Below are positions 12,815 to 25,305 of a DNA stretch of 64,000 nucleotides, one piece after another. The number at the start of each line of letters is the position of its first letter. Position 1 is the first letter of the stretch. The notes under the pieces were generated by a model, which was not told the origin of the DNA, did not search any database, and saw nothing but the letters and a program-made list of their open reading frames with translations. The DNA comes from Prochilodus magdalenae (lineage: Eukaryota; Chordata; Actinopteri; Characiformes; Prochilodontidae), in the NCBI GenBank assembly GCA_024036415.1, contig JAMWET010007207.1, positions 682,001-746,000 of the forward strand, in the 5' to 3' direction. A program made the translations under genes and the position numbers.

Positions 12815-14560
12815 GTGGCTCTAGAATAAGTTTGTGAACCCTTATAATTTTAATATATCTTTACATCTTTACATATCTATACATATCTTTACAGATATCC
12901 AACCTAAAATGTAACCAGATCAACAACATACAAAAAAGCCCAATAAAAATATTAATATACACTCATCATCAAAAGAACAGTTAAGGAATCAACCTATAGG
13001 AATCAAACTTGGTGGGTAGGTTTGACATCATGAGATATCTCAAAGATTCAAGTTTCATGCTTAGCTGCGCATGTGATGGTATCACTGTACCTGACTGACC
13101 CAACAGCCACGATGGCAGGCATTCAGCGAGCAGTGATGTCTTCCATGAGTCATCCTGTTAATGCCAGCACTGGCAAACAGCTGCACTACTCAGGACTACG
13201 TACACGCAGACTGTTACAATGACTGTCCTTAACGCAATGGTGTCATAGTCTTGGTGGAGATGACCAATGAATTCATGTGTGAAGGGACCGTGGTCAGTTC
13301 CAAGATAAATGATTTGTTCTCACGCATCACACGTCCAGAAGGCCTGGTGTCACCTCCACCCCTAACACACAATTTGCAGGAACTGCGTGAGAATATTGAA
13401 ACTGCATAGGATGGATTATCACAGGGCTCCATTAGGAACCTCTACAACTCCAAGATGTCTGTTTTGTTACCTTAATTCCTCTATTGTTTTCACAACTTTC
13501 ATTATCTGTTGTTCCTGGTAACCTTTAACTTCCTTCCGAATGGCACTGCAACCCCTCACTTCATTCTGGGTGCAACAATGCTTTTGATGACGAGTGTACG
13601 TTTTCCATTAATTTATTGAAACGACTGAACCAACATGAAATCTTACTGGCAAAAGTGTGTGAACCTCTGCTTTCAGAGACTGACCACTTTAAGATGCAAC
13701 GATTTCAGTCGAACATCTCCTGTAACTGTTGACAAGGCCCGTACACTGACCTGAAGAGGTTTTGCTCATCCTTGATTTCAGCACTAGTTCCACTGTGTGA
13801 TGTCCTGACTGATTAAGGACATAAATTGTCTGGGCGTAATTATTTTTCCCTGCATCAACCAGTCTTTGGTATACTGTGTTTAGGGTTATTGCCTTACTGA
13901 AATATCCACCTTCCATTGACCTTCAGATTACAGATGGATGGATTGAGAGTCTCAGATTAAATTTCCTGATATCATCCAGAATTCATAGCACCATAATATG
14001 ATGTTGAGCTATGCAGGTCCAATGGCAACAAAACAGCCCCAAAACCATGACAGCTGGGATGAGGTTCATGTGCTGGAATTCACTGTTCGATTTTGGACAA
14101 ATATAACGTTTCTCATTTCAGCCATAAATTGTTTTATTTTTTATTTTTTTCGCTTCATCACTCCACTTAACATTCTTTTAGTCGTCTTCTGACTCATCCG
14201 GCCGTTTTTTGAGGAACTTTATTCAGGCGGCAAGTCTTCCTGGACAGCAGTGGCTCTTTGCTTTCATTCCATAAACAATATTCTTTTTCAGTGTTTGTTT
14301 GATGGTGTACTCATGAACACTGGCATTAACTCTTTAAAGAGAGGCCTGCAGATCCGAAGATATTTATGCTGGATCTTTTGGGATCTGCCTGATGGTCCAG
14401 AGTCTTTCAAAATTGCTTTGTAACCACATTGGCAACTGTCTTTGGCAAGGTGTGCCTTCAGAATTGTGTGCGGTGAAAACCAGACTTCGGTAGTGATTGT
14501 TTGTCAAGTGACTGAACCTTCTAATCTCTAATTAGCTTTTGTACCAGTGTTCTTTGTTTT
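12815..14560 (-). mobile_element. Older Tc1/mariner-like element interrupted by a nested copy
   Basis: Bases 12815-12959 begin with a terminal phrase ending in TTTGTGAACCC. Bases 13597-14560 continue with TGTGTGAACCTCTGC and then a long decayed region with CCCCAAAACCATGACAGC. That arrangement matches a minus-strand Tc1/mariner-type element. The block at 12960-13596 separates the two parts, so this element is the older one. No intact frame remains. Limits are approximate, and the family call rests on wording. Confidence 0.55.
12960..13596 (+). mobile_element. Tc1/mariner-like element, family A copy 2, with terminal inverted repeats
   Basis: Begins CACTCATCATCAAAAGAAC and ends TTTTGATGACGAGTG, which form an inverted pair. 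It is flanked on both sides by TA (12958-12959 and 13597-13598), as expected for Tc1/mariner target duplication. The interior shows a heavily decayed transposase with many stops. The 637-bp length is well short of a full ~1.2-1.6 kb element. It lies inside another element. Confidence 0.75.
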
Positions 14561-15480
14561 CTTGAGTTCTCATTCTCTGTTCTTGTGACAATTTGCTCAC
14601 ATTCTAGGTCAGTTTTAGGTAAAAATTCAGAGAATTCAGAGAGTTTTTGCAGCACGGCAGATTGCAACAAATCCCATAAGCCTTACTTGCGTCATAACTG
14701 CAATATCTGGTGTGACCCAGACGAGGGTGGGTTCTCTAGGCTCTATTCAGTCAGTCTTCAACATGTTCCCAATTTATTTCCTCCCACTTGGCTTGTTCAT
14801 TAGGGGTCTGGACCCAAATTTCTGAGAATCGGTTTGGGAACAGTGTCTGTTACTGCTATGCATGTAAGATATAATAGAATTTAAGTCCCTGAACTCCTGG
14901 GGAGCAGCACTGCACTGCACAGTTTTGTGGTTTCCCTCCTTCGTTCTGTCTTCCTCTACTAACTCTTATGGCCTTTCTGTTTCTTCTTGGAAGCACCATC
15001 AGTGTGTGTAAAGTGCATTTCACCGTTCACTGCTAAATGTCCTCATAAAGCCATAAAACCTTCCGGAAATAGAATGCAGCCCACGCTTGTAACCAGGCCA
15101 AGAACCTTTCAGAGTGACATAGTGAAGGAATGGGGATTCCTCAGTGTTCTGTGATGTAACAAAAGCTTCAGCTGGTCATGATCCTCAGACAGCTGCAGTT
15201 CAGGCCTAAATAAACTAGGCACTGACTGGGGTATGCACAGGTGGGATCATTTTACCCCACTGGAGAGCGCCGAGGGGCCCTTCGCAACTTAAACATACAC
15301 ATGCACACACATACATAATAAACTCTGCTAACATTTGTGTGCTGTAGGTGCCTGTGGCACATTCTTAAGGGATTGTATGGACTTTGTATGTAATTGTATT
15401 TAAGGCTATTTGCAGCATCGTTTCTCTGCAGCTTGAGGTTTACATGCATAAGGCACACTGAATTCTTTCCTTGAGTGTGA
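14561..15480. other. Intergenic, nothing recognised
   Basis: No supported gene. Open frames are short, and no repeat was recognised with confidence. Confidence 0.45.
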
Positions 15481-16068
15481 TTAAAGGAACAATTTGTAAG
15501 ATAAGGCAAAAAAAGTCTGATTAATTCTCCAAACCAATTAGGGCAACATATCAGCAGAAAATGCACAGTCCCTCCTCCTCCCTCCTCACTCTTTACCAGC
15601 CTAGGAGTAATGTTGCAAGTTTAGCACAAAACTGTATCTCCATTATTCGCCAGGAGAGTCGCCAGCACTGAGAAGTAATGCCAGTATTATGTATTGTTTT
15701 CCTTTTTTATATCACTTTTGTTTGCTGCTGAATGTGCATTCTTGCTGGGAGTGGGCACAAATTGTTGGGTTTACTGGTATCTGTCCTTAAATGATCACTA
15801 AGAAGAGATTACAAAATGGCTTCAGGGCAGCAAGTGTTTATCCTGTAATACTGGACTGGTTTGACTCGACGCCACAATGACTCATTGTTGCCTCTTGAGG
15901 TACAAAGTGGCATTACAAGATAGGATGGGCCGGGGCTCGCTGGTTAGATATCTCTACAATAGACATCTTTAATACACTGTCAGAACTATTATGTCTTTAC
16001 ATTCTGTTAATAACCGTCATTGATCTTGAAGTGTCTGGAACTATAAATCTTACATATTGCTCCTTTAA
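15481..16068. mobile_element. Short inverted-repeat element bounded by TTAA
   Basis: The left end TTAAAGGAACAATTTGTAAG and the right end, read in reverse, TTAAAGGAGCAATATGTAAG pair at 20 of 22 positions over the full repeat. The element is 588 bp with no transposase frame. TTAA at both ends is the target preference of piggyBac-type transposons, but TTAA may be part of the repeat. Partial copies seem present at 7785-7870 and 18956-19235. Confidence 0.65.
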
Positions 16069-16144
16069 AAGATAATACATCTTGTTACTGTGCAATTGTG
16101 GCTAGTCACGATATCATGACCACACATTATTATGAACCCCAGCA

Positions 16145-16360
16145 AATACATTTACAGCATTTTGCTGACGCTCTTATCCAGAGCGACTAACAAGGTTAAT
16201 GATTACAGGTGGGCCAACATAGTGTTAGGAGTCTTGCCCAAGGACTCTTATTGGTGTAGCTCAGCATAGTCACCCAGAATGGGATTCAAACCCCAGTCTC
16301 CCACACGTAGAGGTGGCACCCTGAGTAGTGGTGTTACCCACTGAGCTACCCCAACCACAA
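16145..16360 (+). repeat. Common teleost repeat (tail-end type)
   Basis: Contains GACGCTCTTATCCAGAGCGA near its start and GGATTCAAACCCCAGTCTCC with CCACTGAGCTACC near its end. This wording recurs across fish genomes in non-autonomous repeats. Class uncertain. Confidence 0.6.
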
Positions 16361-16389
16361 ATAACTAACTGACTAACTGTTGTGTGCAG

Positions 16390-16790
16390 CATGGAGACAG
16401 GCTGGGAGTGACTCAGTAAGGTCCTGGTAGGTCGTCACAGGTATCTGGAGTCATGCTGACTGCAGTGCATCCCACAGCTGCTGGAGGGTGCTTGGGAAGG
16501 ATCCATAGAGTGAACACATTGATCAAGGTGGTCCCAAAAGTGCTCTATTGGGTTAAGGCTGGAGAAGGGTAGTCCCCGGTAGTCTTGGTCTTGCTTTTCC
16601 AACAAATATCAGGCATTTCTAGTCATGGCACATGTTTGCTGGATGATCCCATCCGCCCAAGAAAAACCAATCAGCGTGTATGGGTGTACATAATCTGCAA
16701 GGATGGATTCATACACAAATCGCTAAGGAGTGCCTTCGTCATGGATGAGTGTGCCCAGAGAATGCCATGAAAATGTGATTTCCTTAATGA
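16390..16790 (-). mobile_element. Tc1-like transposase C-terminal fragment
   Basis: Read on the minus strand near 16565-16520, the sequence encodes SLNPIEHFWDHLDQ. This is the third-catalytic-residue region (PIEH-WD context) of Tc1-like DDE transposases. Further on, WDALQSA and QDLTESLP match the C-terminal tail, with one in-frame stop between them. The N-terminal part is replaced by unassigned sequence at about 16600-16790. Non-functional. Confidence 0.7.
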
Positions 16791-18955
16791 GCTGTGTGCT
16801 AATGCTATTGAAAGTAGGAATAATGTCATAATAATGGGATTTGGCTGATTAAATGATGTGTAATATGTTATAGTCTATGTTTGAATTTTTGTATGGTTTA
16901 TCAAGAAAGTGCAAAATAATAACCAAACTATTTAGATAAAAAGAAGCTGGCACTACGTAATTAAGCTAACTGCATACAGACAAATGAGCGACATGTAATT
17001 GGTCGACATGATCATGTGCTACATCATTAGTATTTGAACTAGCAGTTTCATGAAACATCTACTTGAAGTTGTTACAGGTGACTTTCAAATAAGCGATAAA
17101 ACAACATTATGCAATGGAAGTGAAATTTAGCTTCATGGAAGTTCCAAGCAGCTAGAGTACGTGCACATCTTTGGGTTTAGAAATACCTAAGCACAAGCCT
17201 GTGCCAGCAATCCAGAATTCCAGAACTTCAAAGCAAAATCAGCAGATCAAATGGCCATTTTCAGTGCTGATCCTCAATCTACACTGTAGGTGGTCATTGC
17301 TCACAGATGGTTCCGCAGTGTAGTGTTAATGGGCGGTGATATTCCCTTCCAACAAACACATACACGCATGGCACACCCACCTGGCCGTTGAGTTTGTTGG
17401 TGTTCGTAGTCGATTGTTTGATCAGTGGTGTGTTGGCTTAAGTCATGCAAAGTCATCATCTCATGATACTGGTCATGAACTTGGACGAACTGCTGGAGTG
17501 GGTCAAATAAAGTCAGCATGTAAGCAATAAGATTCTTCGGGAATCTTCCGGGATTTCTTTCAGGATGTCTAGACAATATCCCTAAAAAATATTTACTAAG
17601 AATACAAATATACATTGCCACTTTCATATCAAAAACCTGTAACCTTGTAACAAACTGCCAAACAAACATTTGTATGTTTAATGATGTATGGGTCAAATGC
17701 TATGCATGTTGTCATCTACAATTAGTTAACACTGCTTTGCACTGCAATGTTTATGTTTCTACAGCATTTGAACATGACAGTTGTCCTTTACCTTCTGTGA
17801 AAAATGATGAACAGACCAGTAGAAATGCTCCAAAACCACTTCACTTACATTAAAAGCTCAGAAGGTTTTTGCAGTCTCCTGTAAAATTACTGTTTCGGAG
17901 ATACATGTTTTTATTTGGACAGCAACGATATATTACTTACAGACCTCCGTTATTAAACCCCCCTCATAAGAACTGGCTACTCATCCGCCTCTGTCCTTGA
18001 TCCGCTGTAACATTGTGCTCACTGTAATCTCAGAGACGGTCTTGGGCTTATGGTTTACACCTGGTCACTTCATGTGTCTGAAGCATCAGTGTTATTTCTG
18101 GATGCCGCCAAGCTGCAGAAAAATGCAACTGTAAATGCATGCAAAGGAATTTTGTAAATGTCATTTTCAATTGATGTTGTTTTTAAGAAACATATTAACT
18201 ACCGTGAAATTTATGAAAGTTATGTTGATATGAGAATGAGAAGTTAAAAACGTGGGCCTACCGACAGCCGCTTGCGGTTTGGGGTAAAATCTTCCTCGGC
18301 ATGGCATGTGCAGTAGTCCACTGTGAGTCATGCCAGTAGCTTTGGGTTGAATGTTGAAAGCAACAAGGTAATCAGTCATAAATTACGATCACATGGAGGC
18401 GGCCAGGACTTGTGGAAAGTGAGAGAGTCAGTGAGAACATACCCCTGAAATTATGGCCCATAATCATTGAGGAAATGACTGACCTTTCAGCTCATAAACA
18501 CTGAGAGACAGCTAGAAATGAGCCGAGGACAGTGCTAGTTCTAGTGCCATACTGATTCCTGCTCAGTATCGCTTCTCTCTCTTGCTGTCAAGTCCATCTG
18601 GAAAAGGAGGATGAGAGACACAGCTGTGAAAAAGACATTAAGTGATTCAAAAAAAGGTTGACATGAGGATAACTTCCAAAACCTGTCAAACCAGTGCAAT
18701 CAAAGCAGGTTTACGGGTGCTTCTACAATTCATAGAGTGTCCCACCAACAGAGTTCCTCGTCCCACTATACAGTTTTTTTAAAGGAACATTCAGAAAAAA
18801 TAAAGGTGACTCAATTCCATCTTATATTTACACATTTAATATGGTGAGGTATAATCTGTAGGAGCGTAAGGATATGTAAGGTCAGATTTATGCTTTAAAC
18901 ACAGTCATTATAATGGTTGCTTGTTAAGAGCCTTAGCCATCCTGGCATTTACTTT
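16791..18955. other. Intergenic, nothing recognised
   Basis: No supported gene and no convincing repeat. The longest frame (minus, 17301-17696) shows no domain. Confidence 0.45.
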
Positions 18956-19235
18956 TCCTGTTAGTGGTTATCTGTCCTAAAATGACCAAACCAGGATCAC
19001 CTTCAACATGATTGACTAAAGGTTAGAATACGCCGTCAGGGCTGCTGTGCTACTTCTTCATTCTCTCATGTTGGACTGATTCGACTCAATGCTACAGTAA
19101 CTCACTATCACCTCTTAAGGTGCGCAGTGGTATTACAGTCAGGACGGACCAGAACTAGCTGGTTACTATGCTACAGTAACTTAAATAGATTTCTCTGCAA
19201 CGCAATACGTAGACATCACATTCTATTGATAATGT
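18956..19235 (+). repeat. Partial copy of the 15481 repeat family
   Basis: Bases 18965-19200 follow the same order as 15770-15960: GTTATCTGTCCT, then a GACT-GATTCGACTCAATGC phrase, then AGTGGTATTACAG and AACTAGCTGGTTA. The right end appears cut off where the next element begins at about 19240. Confidence 0.5.
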
Positions 19236-19239
19236 TACA

Positions 19240-19674
19240 GACATTGTCAAAAAAAATTGTGTCGGATTGCAATGCCATTCGGAAGGAAAATAAAGAAAGA
19301 AATGGAAACAATGGACGTAGTATCTTTTAGTATGGCGTCGGGCGTCATGTTTTTGCCGTATGGGTGGAGTGACACCAGGCCCAGACCTTTCATCTTGGTG
19401 CTGACCATGGTGCCTCCACACACAGACTTATTGGTCTGAAGATGACTTGCTGCCATTCTGAGTGCTGGCAATAACAGAATGATTCATGGAGGTCATTACT
19501 ACTCGCTGGATGTCCACAGTCATGGCTGTTTTGGGTCAGACAGGTACAGTGATTAGGCCTCTCCTTGCTTTTTTGCATGCCTCACAAGGTCAAACCTACC
19601 CACCAAGTTTTATTCATGTTGGCTGATCCTTCTGAGTGCAACAATTCGTGCTACTGTTGTTGTGATGATGAGTG
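19240..19674 (-). mobile_element. Tc1/mariner-like element, family A copy 3
   Basis: The right end is GTGATGATGAGTG followed by TA, matching the family A terminal repeat. The interior carries GGTGCCTCCACACACAGACT as in copies 1 and 5. The left end is truncated. On the minus strand the 88-codon frame reads WRHHGQHQDER, consistent with a degraded Tc1 transposase. The copy seems to have inserted into, or abuts, a partial copy of another repeat. Confidence 0.6.
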
Positions 19675-19736
19675 TAGTTAATTTGGCCAGTCTTCCACTC
19701 TTCATTTATTTAATTTCCACTTAGCTTTTTATTAGA

Positions 19737-20135
19737 TCACAGAAGATGTGCCTTCTTAAGCCTTTGCAGGAAGTAGAGACGCTGCTGGGCTTTCTTGGTT
19801 ATGGTGCTGGTGTTGAGGGACCAGGTGAAATCCTCTGCCAGGTGAACTCCAAGGAACTTGCTGCTCTTGACGATCTCCACAGTGGAGCCGTTGATGTGTA
19901 GTGGAGAGTGGTCACACCTTGTCCTTCTGAAGTCAACAACCATCTCTTTGGTTTTGTCTACGTCCAGAGACAGGTTGTTGGTTCTACACCAGTCCGTTAA
20001 CCGTTGCACTTCCTCTCTGTATGCTGACTCGTCATTCTTGCTGATGAGACCCACCACAGTCATATCATCTGCAAACTTAATGGTGTGGTTTGAGCTGTGC
20101 ATGGAAGGTGCAATGAAGGCAAAGACTGGAAACAT
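19737..20135 (-). mobile_element. LINE reverse transcriptase fragment (L2-like)
   Basis: A 132-codon open frame encodes the catalytic heart of a non-LTR reverse transcriptase. IKFADDMTVVGLI carries the catalytic FADD box. EEVQRLTDWCRTNNLSLDV follows, then KTKEMVVDFRR, then KFLGVHLAEDFTW and KKAQQRLYFLQRLKK. This order is that of fish L2-type elements. Both ends are cut: no endonuclease is attached and the C-terminal tail is missing. The reading frame is intact over this length, so it is younger than the fragment at 4125-5045. Confidence 0.85.
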
Positions 20136-21860
20136 TATATCCCATTTTTGGTCATTTATGCTTATTTCTGTTATCTGTGTAGTCTTTTTGTTTTCTTTCC
20201 TGATGAAGGTAGTTTTGATGGGAAAATGTAAAAAAAAATGAAAGGTGGTCTCTGAATTTTGAATAGTATCCTATGTGTCATAGTATAGCCTTCTTTGAGC
20301 AGGACAACTACTTCAGCTGGATGATAAACAAGAAAACATCAAGATAGCCTGACCTAGAGAAACGTAAATCACCATGTGTTTAAATTAGTTTTCGTAACAA
20401 GTTTACACATATATTAATAACTATTAAAACAAATAACTAATAAAACAAACATGACAAAAATATTTTAAGAACTTGAAGGTACATATATCAACAAAACCAT
20501 ACAAAGACAGACATTGGTATTTTTCCCATTTTGTGGATGTAGCCGATTCTTTGATATGTAAAAATGTATCGTCTCAACTGCTTTAGCAATATGATCCCAT
20601 CATATAGTGGGACCAGCTGAGTTAAAGTTATAGTCCATAGACAGGGATTCCCTGCCAACACTGTGAGTCAAACAGGCTTCCTCTGAGATTAACCTCTGGG
20701 TGTTGGATTAAGAGGTTTAATCTGAACATTAGGGACATACAGGAGAGCAGCGGTGAACTGCAAAATAGAGGGAGCTCAGGGTTCAAGAAGTAACGTGGTA
20801 ATAGGCTATAAATAATTGCAATCAGACTCGAAGATGGAACTTAATCATAGAACAAAAGATCAATGTGTGTTAGCCAGCTATTTGCTTCCATGGACCCAGT
20901 CGGTGACAGGCAGGAGGAGGTTTTTGTGGAGATGGAGAATATGGTGCCAAAGTACACTCATGGATGCTTCCCAGTACTTTCCCCTCAATCTTTATTCATC
21001 TGCGTTCTGCTACTGTCCTCAAGTTCCCCCCTTATTCTTGCATTTCCAGAGCTTTTCCATCTCCCACTGCTCACTAGTAAGGTCCACATAAAAGTCGGGA
21101 AGTAACTTCCTATCACAACCTTTATAATCCTTCTTCTAACATCACTGCAGACATATATGCCAGATTGTTTTCTAATGCTTTGAAGGCACAGTTTGGGGAA
21201 GGAATCTCAACCGTGTAATGGCTCATAGCCTTGAATGTACAAAGCTATATACGAGCCATGGTTATGATACATTTTAAAGTACAAAAAAAAAGAAAATTGA
21301 TGTGGAAATTCCTGATGCTGTATTAAAAGCATAGTATGGAAAAAAATCAAATTTATTTTAAGTTCCTGCTAATGTAAAACCAAATATTATCAAAAAGCTG
21401 AGAAAAAGTTTGCTGTTTTAGTTAATGCTATTAAGTTGATAAAGCTGTGTAAAATGTAAATTAATAGAGAGTACAGTAATGCAAATCATTTAAACCCTGT
21501 ATTTAATTAGATATAGTACAAAGAGTCTAATTTTAACAAACACTTTGCTGAGTCATTCAGTAGTAAAGATGGGTAGAGAACTGTGTGGGCAAATTCTTCA
21601 CGTAAAATGTTGATATAAAGAATGGAAATGTAAAGAATTTGGGTGTTCATCATAGCAGCCCAAATGATACATAATGGTACATGGTACATAACATAATTAA
21701 AAGATTAAGAGAATCACAGATAAGTCTCTGTACGCAAGGGACAAAGCCCAATCCAGTATACTGTACTGAAGTTATCTTTGCTCTGCATTTGAGAAGACAT
21801 TGCATGGGCTCGTGATCACTTACGGAAACCATCACCTGTGAACACAGTTCATTAAAACTA
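20136..21860. other. Intergenic, nothing recognised
   Basis: No supported gene. Short A/T runs only. The open frames at 20816-21105 lack any recognisable domain. Confidence 0.45.
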
Positions 21861-22372
21861 AAATCAGCCATAACATTAAACCACCTCCTTGTTTCTACAC
21901 CCATTATCCATCTTATTAGCTCCGGCTACCATGTAGATGCACTTTGTAGTTCTACAATTACACACTGTAGTCCATCTGTATCTCTGCATGCTTTGTTATC
22001 CTGTTCTTCTGCGGTCAGGACCCCCTATAGGACCACCCCAGAGCAGAAATTATGTAGGTGGTGGATCATTCTTAACACGGCAGTCACACTGACAGTGGTG
22101 GTGGTGTGTTACACTCACACCAGCACTACACACACTACCACATCACCACCACTATGTCAGTATCACTACACTGTTCAGAATAGTCCATCACCCACATAAT
22201 CTCTGCTCTGTGGTGGTCCTTACCACTAAGGAACATGGTCAAGGGGGCTAACAAAAGTATGGAGAGAAACAGGTGGACTACAGTATGTATTTGTAGAACT
22301 ACAAAGTGCATCTAAAGTGGAGCTGATGGATGGATATGGATAACGAGTGTAGAAACAAGGAGATGGTTGATG
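21861..22372. mobile_element. Foldback inverted-repeat element, copy 1
   Basis: The left arm reads TCAGCCATAACATTAAACCA then CCTCCTTGTTTCTACAC. The right arm reads GTGTAGAAACAAGGAGATGG. The arms pair over a long stretch, including an inner pair TTTGTAGTTCTACAATTAC against TTGTAGAACTACAAAGTGC. The middle holds GGTGGTGGATCATTCT against its reverse near 22185. There is no coding capacity. A second copy is at 45500-46231. Confidence 0.7.
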
Positions 22373-22447
22373 AACAGAGTGGTACTTTTTAAAAAGTTTT
22401 TTTAATGTGTTGCTGGTATCAAATATAGTCATGTATTTTAACATTTG

Positions 22448-22448
22448 A

Positions 22449-22485
<37 letters not shown>

Positions 22486-22499
22486 AATAATAATAATAA
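22448..22499. repeat. (TTA)n-(TAA)n microsatellite
   Basis: TTA units run directly into TAA units, so the tract is self-complementary and could fold back on itself. Confidence 0.9.
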
Positions 22500-23696
22500 A
22501 CAGCATTCTTCTGTTTACACTTTCCAGAGCATCCCAGACTTTTGGAAATGGAATTGTAGGTAACAAGTAATAGAATCACACCATACCACATAATCATACC
22601 ACATCCATTAACACTGCTCAAACTTCATGCCGAGATTTTGTTGAGTTGTTAGGTAACTTCAAACAGACTTGCTTAAGTGGCTTCTGTCAACATGCAGTCT
22701 ACATGTCATCACTAATACATGACTGAAAGCATAAGCAACCTCTGTCCAGTACAAAACCTCGGAAGCTCATGAAGCAGGTCTTGGCTGACCACCTACATTC
22801 TGTATCAGAGGGAAATGATGGAGATCTGGTACGTCTCCAGACTATTTCTTGAATACAGCTTCAGGAATTTCCATCAGGGCTTTATGATGATTTCTAACCG
22901 CAATGGGCTGAACCTTATAATGAGTCATATGCTAGGATCTATTATAGGGCAGTGATGAAAATAAATTTGCTAATGCCGTGTTCAGCATTTCTGCAGCTGA
23001 AAAATAATGTGGCATTTCAGCTCTCCCAACAGAGAACGCTCACAAACACGTGAATGGACCACAGTAACTTCACTGTTTTGCTCCCAGAGGTCCATGTGAA
23101 TTAATTTATTTTTGTGTTAACACGTGTTAGCAGCTAATTGCTGTAATTACGTGTTGTTTTTTTCACTGCATCATATAGTACAGGCAAAGAGGAAGGGAGT
23201 CTGCTGGTATGGAGTGGTGCCATCCAAAACTCTCAAGAATAGCGTCACATTTATCATCAGACTTCTCGATGATTGCCCCCTGATTGAGCTAGACTGAAAC
23301 ACTTACAAGCTTTCACTGGTGTTTACATTCAGGCAAAGGGCTGATTTTCTGCAACCGCCTGGCCTATGCACAAAACAGCAAAACACTTAGCTTCTCTTTT
23401 ACAGAACGTACTGTGCATTACAGCTTATCTTCTTTTATGGAATTTTTAGTCAAAAAGGGAATGTTTCTAAAAGGCCTGGACGATAGGCCAATATAATCAG
23501 CCATTGTAGATGACTGTCAGTTAAACACTGTGCTTTGGAACTTTAACTTTCTTCAGTAAAACAACAAAACTACAGTGACTGGGTGTTAACCCAGAGCACT
23601 GAGCTCTAGACCTGGAACATTTAGAAGTAAAGAACGTTCCTGATCCCAGTCTGTGGTCAGGAAACAGAATCTGAAGGTAACAAATAATATTAAATA
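22500..23696. other. Intergenic, nothing recognised
   Basis: No supported gene. Open frames are short and no repeat was recognised with confidence. Confidence 0.45.
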
Positions 23697-24386
23697 CACT
23701 CATCATTAAGAGAACCCTTGCCCAAAGGACTCAGATGGAATCAACCGACAGGAATGAAAGTTGGTGGGTAGCTTTGACAGTGTAAGACAGTCAAGTGATT
23801 CAAGTCTCATGCTCGACCGCATATCTGATGTAAGCAACGACGGGCCTTATCGCTGTACCTGACTGACAGACATACAGTGAGCAGCGATGCCCTCCACGAG
23901 TCATCCTTTCAGCACCATTGACAGACGGCTGCAGACTACATGTATGGGGACTATTATGACGACTAGTCTTAACACCACATCAATTCTGTGACGGGTCATC
24001 TTCAGTGAAGGGTTCCGGTTTTGTCTTGTTGGAGACAACCAACAAATCCGTATGTGGAGGCACTATGGTTAGCGTCCACAGTGACACACCGTCTCCACTT
24101 CTTCCAGAACTGCGTGAGAATATTCAGACAGCATGGGACGGATTAGCACAGGACACCGTTAGAAACCTCAACAACTCTATGTTGAGACATCTGGCTTGTC
24201 TGCACAACAAATGTGGTGGCCTGATGCCATACTGAGACACTACTTCTGTATGTGTAGCTCAATAAATATTACCCATTTCTAAATTTATCATCATTTATTG
24301 TTCCTGGTAACCTTTACTCCCTTCCCAGTAGCATTACAATTAGACCCTTTCTTCTGGGTGCAGCTATATTTGTTTGATGATGAGTT
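23697..24386 (+). mobile_element. Tc1/mariner-like element, family A copy 4
   Basis: Begins CACTCATCATTAAGAGAAC after TA and ends near TTTGATGATGAGT. A 76-codon frame at 24005-24235 encodes the transposase tail: LRENIQTAWDGLAQDTVRNL, followed by a C-terminal block with CLHNKCGGLMPY. That order fits the C terminus of a Tc1-like transposase. The middle, with the catalytic DDE residues, is deleted, so the copy is non-autonomous. Confidence 0.75.
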
Positions 24387-25305
24387 CAAGATGGACACAT
24401 TAAGATCATAAGGTGAGGTAATTGGATACAGTCAACGATGAAAAGGTTACACACTGGCAAAGTAAAAAAAGACAAAGACAAAATATCTTTTGAATTTGAG
24501 GTTCACATTTAAGAAGTGGTGGATACTCTCTGCCACACCCTGCACTGCCAGGTTTAGCTACCCCACGGCTCCTCATTAAGTGCCTGAGTGCACGGAGTCT
24601 GCTTCAGTATGACTTTCTGAATTAAAACACCTCATCTTAAAAGACTGGGTATTACCCAAGGGTAGGTAGCTCTAGTTATTGTGAGAAAGTTTATATTATC
24701 AGCCTTATAATGGGGCTTCTACAAGCTGCAAGTCTGTGGTCATTTCTCTGCTGGATGTGATTTACTGAGAAACATTTGCAGTATTTTAAAGTATGTTAAA
24801 TGTGCCAAGGGTTAGTTAATTTGACTGTTGAAATGAAATGATCATACTACAGTATACTACGGTTTATACGATGGTTTTCCAAAAGCATCTAATATTGAAC
24901 TCCTTAGTGAGCCAGCTAACACAAAGGAAACACCCTGTATTATTCAAATAGAAGTATGTGGGCAAGGCTTTGGATAAGGCTAGCACTTATATGTTTCTCC
25001 AGCAGCTATTATTGCTACTATTGCGAATGCGAATCCATTAAAATAACATGTGAAGTGATTTTGAAGAGGCATTGGGTGCTCAGAACTACACTGCATTTAA
25101 TGTATGTCCCTAAGATCTACTGTAAAATTATTCGGGGATGTGTTTAGTAGTTGGGGTGGAGTGTGGGTTTACCAATATAAATGAAAATCATTATTTTTTT
25201 TACAACAAGAAAATATCCTAATTATTTTTACACATTGCCCAGGCCTAAAGAAAAGCAGCTACCAACTAGCTTCGATTTTCTGCTTGCAATATACAGTACA
25301 CTATA
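24387..25305. other. Intergenic, nothing recognised
   Basis: No supported gene. Nothing recognised beyond short open frames. Confidence 0.45.

Noticed and set aside
22448..22499. CRISPR-like or structured RNA array
   Set aside because: A simple TTA/TAA microsatellite. No spacer-repeat structure is found anywhere in the window.
24005..24235. Small plus-strand gene of 76 codons
   Set aside because: It is the C-terminal remnant of a Tc1-like transposase inside a TA-bounded element.
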